DNA of 9,117 nt from Ardenticatenales bacterium (GTDB taxonomy: Bacteria; Chloroflexota; Anaerolineae; Ardenticatenales; Ardenticatenaceae), in assembly GCA_013812995.1 (NCBI GenBank), contig JACCSL010000720.1, forward strand, positions 1 to 9,117. Direction: 5' to 3'. Within the stretch, counting starts at the first letter, position 1. The number at the start of each line of letters is the position of its first letter. The position numbers and the translations under genes were made by a program. The notes beneath the pieces are model-generated. The model searched no databases, had not been told where the DNA came from, and saw only the letters and a list, made by a program, of their open reading frames with translations. Below, piece after piece: positions 6,141-9,117 of the stretch.

Positions 6141-7496
6141 ATGATCGAAGAGGCAATCCACGCGTATCACGACCTGTTTGATGACCAGGTGGCCGCCGAG
6201 AACTTCGGGCTGTTGAAGGAGAAGATGGAGCAGCGCCATCTCTCCTTCGGGGAGCGCCTGCTCTGCACCGTTCTGCGGCCACACTTCCTCACGCCCCATG
6301 AGTACCAGAAGATGAAGGAAGCATGCGAGACGCTGCTGGGCGCGTTTGACCGGCTCTACGAGACGATGGTCGAGGCTCCCGCCCTGCGCACCGAGGTGGG
6401 GCTGACCGAGCTGGAAGAGGGCGCATTTGCCCTCAATCCGGGCTACCGCACCCCGACGCCGACGGGCCGCCTGGACTCGTTTCTCTCCCACGAGCCGGAG
6501 GGAGACCCCACGATTCACTTTGTCGAGTACAATGCAGAAACCCCGGCAGGGGCAGGGTACGAGGACGTTCTGAGCGAGGCGTTCTTCGAGCTGCCCGTGA
6601 TGAAACAGTTCCAGAAACAGTACCGCGTCACGATGGTTCCCCTGCGACGGCGCGTTCTGGATACGCTCCTTGCCATGCACCGGGAAGCGCGCGGCCAGGA
6701 GCCCCCAACCATTGGCATCGTGGACTGGGAGGATGTTCCCACCACGAACGAGTTCGAGATCTTCAACGAGTTTTTTCTGTCGCAGGGCGTGGATTCCTTC
6801 ATCACGGCCCCGGAGCGCATGGAATATGACGGAAAGACGCTGCGCGGCGACGGAAAGCCCATCCACATCATCTACAAGCGCGTGCTGGGGAGCGAGTTGC
6901 TCCAGCGCTATGGGTTGGAGCACCCGATCCTGTATGCGCTGCGCGACGGGAATGTGACGATGGTCAATCCGTTCCGCTGCAAACCACTCCACAAGAAGAT
7001 GAGTTTTGCCCTGCTGAGCGATGAACGGTACAACGATTTGTACACGGTGGAGCAGCGGCACGCCATCGCGATGCACATTCCCTGGACCCGCAAGCTTGGG
7101 GAGCGCAAAACGCTTCTGGATGGCGAGCCGATTGACCTTCTTCCCTACATCGCGGATCACAAGGATGAGTTTGTGATGAAGCCCAATGATGAGTACGGCG
7201 GCAAGGGCGTCATCATCGGCTGGGAGAGCAGCAGCGAGGAATGGCACGCAGCCATGCAGGAGGGGCTGAAAGAGCCCACCATCATACAGCGCAAGGTGAA
7301 GATCGCGCGCGAGGATTTCCCCTCCTACATCGATGGTCGCCTGAACATCTCCGAGCGCCTTGTAGACCTGGACCCCTATCTCTTCGAGGGAAATGCCATG
7401 CACGGCTTCCTGACGCGCCTGGCAGCCACGACGCTGCTCAACGTGACAGCGGGAGGTGGCTCGGTCACTCCCACCTTTATCATCGAGAAGACGTAA
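6141..7496 (+). CDS. Circularly permuted ATP-grasp family protein, putative amide ligase
   Basis: The 451-residue product matches circularly permuted ATP-grasp proteins related to the glutathionylspermidine synthase type, in which the ATP-binding loop comes after much of the catalytic core. Visible motifs are GRLDSF (109-114), VEYNAETPAGAGYED (128-142) with metal/substrate-binding candidates E129, N131 and E133, NPFRCKPLHKK near the middle, FVMK347PNDEYGGKG356 as nucleotide-binding lysine and glycine loop, IIQRKV (381-386) as the adenine-contact strand, and a conserved-looking C-terminal GGGSVTPTFII. It is expected to form an amide bond using ATP; the substrate is unknown. The ATG at 6141 has AGAGGA 5 nt upstream. 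An in-frame upstream start would run through the terminator hairpin and is rejected. Because the hairpin sits directly before it, expression depends on read-through or an unseen promoter. Confidence 0.85.
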   Translation: MIEEAIHAYHDLFDDQVAAENFGLLKEKMEQRHLSFGERLLCTVLRPHFLTPHEYQKMKEACETLLGAFDRLYETMVEAPALRTEVGLTELEEGAFALNPGYRTPTPTGRLDSFLSHEPEGDPTIHFVEYNAETPAGAGYEDVLSEAFFELPVMKQFQKQYRVTMVPLRRRVLDTLLAMHREARGQEPPTIGIVDWEDVPTTNEFEIFNEFFLSQGVDSFITAPERMEYDGKTLRGDGKPIHIIYKRVLGSELLQRYGLEHPILYALRDGNVTMVNPFRCKPLHKKMSFALLSDERYNDLYTVEQRHAIAMHIPWTRKLGERKTLLDGEPIDLLPYIADHKDEFVMKPNDEYGGKGVIIGWESSSEEWHAAMQEGLKEPTIIQRKVKIAREDFPSYIDGRLNISERLVDLDPYLFEGNAMHGFLTRLAATTLLNVTAGGGSVTPTFIIEKT

Positions 7497-7551
7497 TGCG
7501 TAAAACGTAAAACGGCATAAGCTGTCATCCGCCATAAGTGAATGTCGTAAA

Positions 7552-7757
7552 TTACGTTTTACGTTTCTGCTTCTGACGGAATTTGTGGTATGGAAGATTG
7601 GGAAGCGTGCCATGCGAGCCCTCTCCCCCACGTCGTTTCGCTCCGTGTCCCCTCTCCCGAAATCGGGAGAGGGGCGGCCGAAGGCCGGGGAGAGGGCCAC
7701 CACGCAGAGCCACCCCTCAACCACAAATTCTATCAGAACCAGTTACGTTTTACGTTT
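7552..7757. repeat. MITE-like palindromic element with terminal inverted repeats and flanking direct repeats
   Basis: The core 7567-7742 (176 bp) has 23-bp terminal inverted repeats (7567-7589 and 7720-7742) matching at 20 of 23 positions, with core TTCTGACGGAATTTGTGGT on the left. Perfect 15-bp direct repeats TTACGTTTTACGTTT abut both ends (7552-7566 and 7743-7757). Inside are an 11-bp stem (7618-7628 with 7687-7697, GCCCTCTCCCC), a perfect 12-bp hairpin (7649-7660 with 7663-7674, CCCCTCTCCCGA) and a small CGGCC-GAA-GGCCG hairpin (7675-7687). No coding capacity is present, as expected for a non-autonomous element moved by a transposase encoded elsewhere. The folded RNA might also reduce transcription leaving the upstream gene. 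Confidence 0.75.
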
Positions 7758-7816
7758 TAACCAATCCTTCCACGCTATTACCTCCATCTACAGCTTTGTT
7801 CCACCTCCCATGGGGG

Positions 7817-7845
7817 TTGTCAGCGCCTTTCAAATCCGTTACGCT
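7817..7845 (+). promoter_or_regulatory. Candidate sigma-70 promoter of the GCS2-family ligase gene
   Basis: TTGTCA (7817-7822, five of six consensus positions) and TACGCT (7840-7845, three of six) are separated by 17 nt. Initiation near 7852 would give a leader of about 25 nt with AAAGGAGA in front of the ATG. It lies downstream of the repeat element, so the gene could be transcribed independently of the rest of the cluster. The -10 is weak. Confidence 0.4.
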
Positions 7846-7876
7846 TCTTGCCACTACAAGGTAAAGGAGAGTCTCT

Positions 7877-9016
7877 ATGCTACCCGCTCCCTCATTGACA
7901 ATCGGGATCGAAGAAGAATATCAGATCGTTAACCCCAAAACACGGCAGTTAACCAGTTACATCACCCAGTTTCTGGATGGCGACCACACCATCCTGCGCG
8001 AGCGAGAGATTAAGCCAGAACTTCATCAGAGTATGGTGGAGTTGGGCTCGAATGTCTGCCGGAATATTCAGGAGGCACGCACGGAACTGGTCAAGATGCG
8101 GTGCATGATCAATGACCTTGCAAAGGCGCGGGGGCTCGTTATCGTCGCCAGTGGTACCCATCCTCTCTCGTTGTGGCACGAGCAGGAAATTACGCCTCTG
8201 GAACGCTACCTGGGCGTTCTGGAGGATATGCAGGAGTTGGCACGCCAGCTTCTCATCTTCGGGATGCACGTCCACATCGGCATCGAGGATCCGGAGTTCG
8301 TGATCGATGTGATGAATGTGGCGCGCTACATGCTTCCCCATATTCTCGCCCTCAGTACCTCCTCTCCCTTCTGGGAGGGACGCAACACAGGATTGAAGAG
8401 TTATCGGAGCGTGATCTTCCGACGCTTCCCACGCACAGGAATTCCCTACACCTTCTCCTCGCACGCGGAGTATGATCGCTTCGTGCAGACGCTGGTGCAA
8501 ACAGGCTCTATCCCGAATGCCTCCAAAATCTGGTGGGATGCTCGCCCGCACCACAAGTACCCCACGCTGGAGTTCCGTGTGCCTGATCTCTGCACCACCG
8601 TGGATGAGGCGCTCTGCATCGCAGCCCTTTTCCAAGCACTCGTATTGAAGTTATGGAAGATGCGCGTGGAGAATACCACGTTCCGCCAATACTCCCCTGC
8701 CCTGATTGACGAGAACAAGTGGCGCGCCGTGCGCTACGGGATCGAGGGCAAACTCATTGACTTTGGGCGCGCCGAGGAACTCCCCGCGCGTCAGCTCATC
8801 CATGAACTGGTGGAGTTTGTGGATGATGTCGTGGACGAGCTGGGAAGCCGCCGCGAGGTGGAGTATGCCTATACCATGCTCCAGCAGGGCACCAGCGCGG
8901 ACCGCCAGCTACGCGTCTTCGAGGAAAGCGGGCAGAGCCTCGAAGCGGTGGTAGATCACCTGGCAAAGGAGACCATGCGCGGCTGCTACGACGCCGAGGG
9001 CAACCCGAATATTTGA
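7877..9016 (+). CDS. Carboxylate-amine ligase, GCS2/YbdK family (glutamate-cysteine ligase-like)
   Basis: The 379-residue protein carries the hallmarks of COG2170 ligases: G10-I-E12-E13-E14 at the first strand, E48-x-H50-x4-E55 (ELHQSMVE), A91-S-G-T-H-P96, the H131-V-H133-I-G loop, and the substrate/ATP-binding stretch R223-x-H225-H226-x-x-P-T-L-E232-F-R234-V-P-D. The length is close to YbdK (about 370 residues). YbdK-type enzymes share the glutamine-synthetase-like fold and join an amino acid carboxylate to an amine, with weak glutamate-cysteine ligase activity known for E. coli YbdK; the physiological substrate here is unknown. The ATG at 7877 is preceded by AAAGGAGA (7863-7870), 6 nt away. 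It is the third amide-ligase fold in the neighbourhood, yet it is separated from the others by the repeat element and bracketed by inverted repeat copies, so it may be a recent addition. Confidence 0.9.
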   Translation: MLPAPSLTIGIEEEYQIVNPKTRQLTSYITQFLDGDHTILREREIKPELHQSMVELGSNVCRNIQEARTELVKMRCMINDLAKARGLVIVASGTHPLSLWHEQEITPLERYLGVLEDMQELARQLLIFGMHVHIGIEDPEFVIDVMNVARYMLPHILALSTSSPFWEGRNTGLKSYRSVIFRRFPRTGIPYTFSSHAEYDRFVQTLVQTGSIPNASKIWWDARPHHKYPTLEFRVPDLCTTVDEALCIAALFQALVLKLWKMRVENTTFRQYSPALIDENKWRAVRYGIEGKLIDFGRAEELPARQLIHELVEFVDDVVDELGSRREVEYAYTMLQQGTSADRQLRVFEESGQSLEAVVDHLAKETMRGCYDAEGNPNI

Positions 9017-9040
9017 GTAAGAAGCGTTTCTCAGCTCAAT

Positions 9041-9117
9041 AAAACGTAAACCGTAACTGGTTCTGCTGGAATTTGTGGTGGAGTCATGGCTCTGCGTGGT
9101 GGCCCTCACCCCCACGT
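9041..9117. repeat. Second copy of the MITE-like element, inverted, cut by the window edge
   Basis: The 77 bp after the ligase gene match the reverse complement of about 7682-7758. AAAACGTAAACCGTAACTGG (9041-9060) differs at one of 20 positions from the inverse of 7739-7758. TTCTGCTGGAATTTGTGGT (9061-9079) differs at two of 19 from the inverse of 7720-7738. The stretch GGCTCTGCGTGGTGGCCCTC (9088-9107) is identical to the inverse of 7692-7711. Similarity falls after about 9107. The far end, including any second flanking repeat, lies outside the window. Confidence 0.85.

Larger units (their letters stand above)
7497..7876. other. 380-bp non-coding stretch containing CGTAAAACG motifs, a MITE-like element and the GCS2 leader
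   Basis: No gene is supported here. The first 70 bp carry repeats of a CGTAAAACG-like motif: AAACGTAAAACG at 7503-7514 is the exact inverse of 7555-7566. The middle is a structured repeat element described separately. The last part (about 7760-7876) is ordinary leader with a promoter candidate for the ligase gene. Apparent reading frames here (for example one rich in Pro, Arg and Gly) are translations of the repeat and are not credible proteins. Confidence 0.7.

Noticed and set aside
7500..7566. CRISPR-like recurrence of the CGTAAAACG motif
   Set aside because: Only a few short copies occur, in both orientations and without regular spacers; they belong to the flanks of the repeat element.
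7500..7566. Terminator of the circularly permuted ATP-grasp gene formed by 7503-7514 and 7555-7566
   Set aside because: The 12-bp stem would enclose a 40-nt loop and no clean T-tract follows; it is better explained as repeat-flank motifs.
5751..7724. A 657-codon open frame on the minus strand opposite the two ATP-grasp genes
   Set aside because: It is antisense to two genes with clear catalytic motifs, has no recognisable domain and crosses the terminator and the repeat element. GC-rich codon bias of the plus-strand genes explains the lack of stops.
7583..7932. Small plus-strand frames across the repeat region
   Set aside because: They translate the palindromic repeat and overlap the ligase start in the wrong frame; the composition is that of repeat sequence.

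Overview
The window is a GC-rich bacterial chromosome segment with no RNA genes and no phage or transposase genes. The combination of a COG4947-type esterase, a stand-alone ATP-grasp protein, a circularly permuted ATP-grasp protein, a YbdK-type (GCS2/COG2170) ligase, a pair of Bacillus-like deoxynucleoside kinases and hairpin-rich 'CCCTCTCCC...GGGAGAGGG' repeats suggests a Chloroflexota-like organism. That is an inference from gene content; there is no 16S or marker-gene proof here.

Layout. Positions 1-312 (minus) hold the N-terminal part of a single-pass membrane protein that runs off the left edge. A clean Rho-independent terminator (343-370) closes a two-gene minus-strand operon encoding an ECF sigma factor (958-1560) and its putative zinc-finger, membrane-bound anti-sigma factor (394-948). 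A 200-bp divergent region (1561-1761) then leads to a plus-strand series: two deoxynucleoside kinases overlapping by ATGA (1762-2388, 2385-3020), an intact alpha/beta-hydrolase esterase (3085-3825), the remains of a second esterase with a large internal, frame-breaking deletion (3839-4151), a class IV PLP aminotransferase/lyase (4157-5002), a RimK/GshB-like ATP-grasp ligase (5079-6050), a strong intercistronic terminator-like hairpin (6076-6125), a circularly permuted ATP-grasp protein (6141-7496), a 380-bp non-coding stretch containing a palindromic repeat element, and a GCS2-family carboxylate-amine ligase (7877-9016).

How it may work together. The right two thirds look like a biosynthetic neighbourhood. 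Three different carboxylate-amine ligase folds (ATP-grasp, circularly permuted ATP-grasp, GCS2) lie beside a PLP enzyme and a hydrolase, which suggests stepwise amide-bond formation to make a small peptide-like or amino-acid-derived metabolite. No characterised pathway with exactly this set is recognised here, and the product is unknown. The second esterase is disrupted. The GCS2 gene is bracketed by inverted copies of a MITE-like repeat (7567-7742 and 9041 to the window end), so this part of the cluster may be recently assembled, mobile or invertible. The deoxynucleoside kinases and the sigma/anti-sigma pair are probably independent units that happen to be adjacent.
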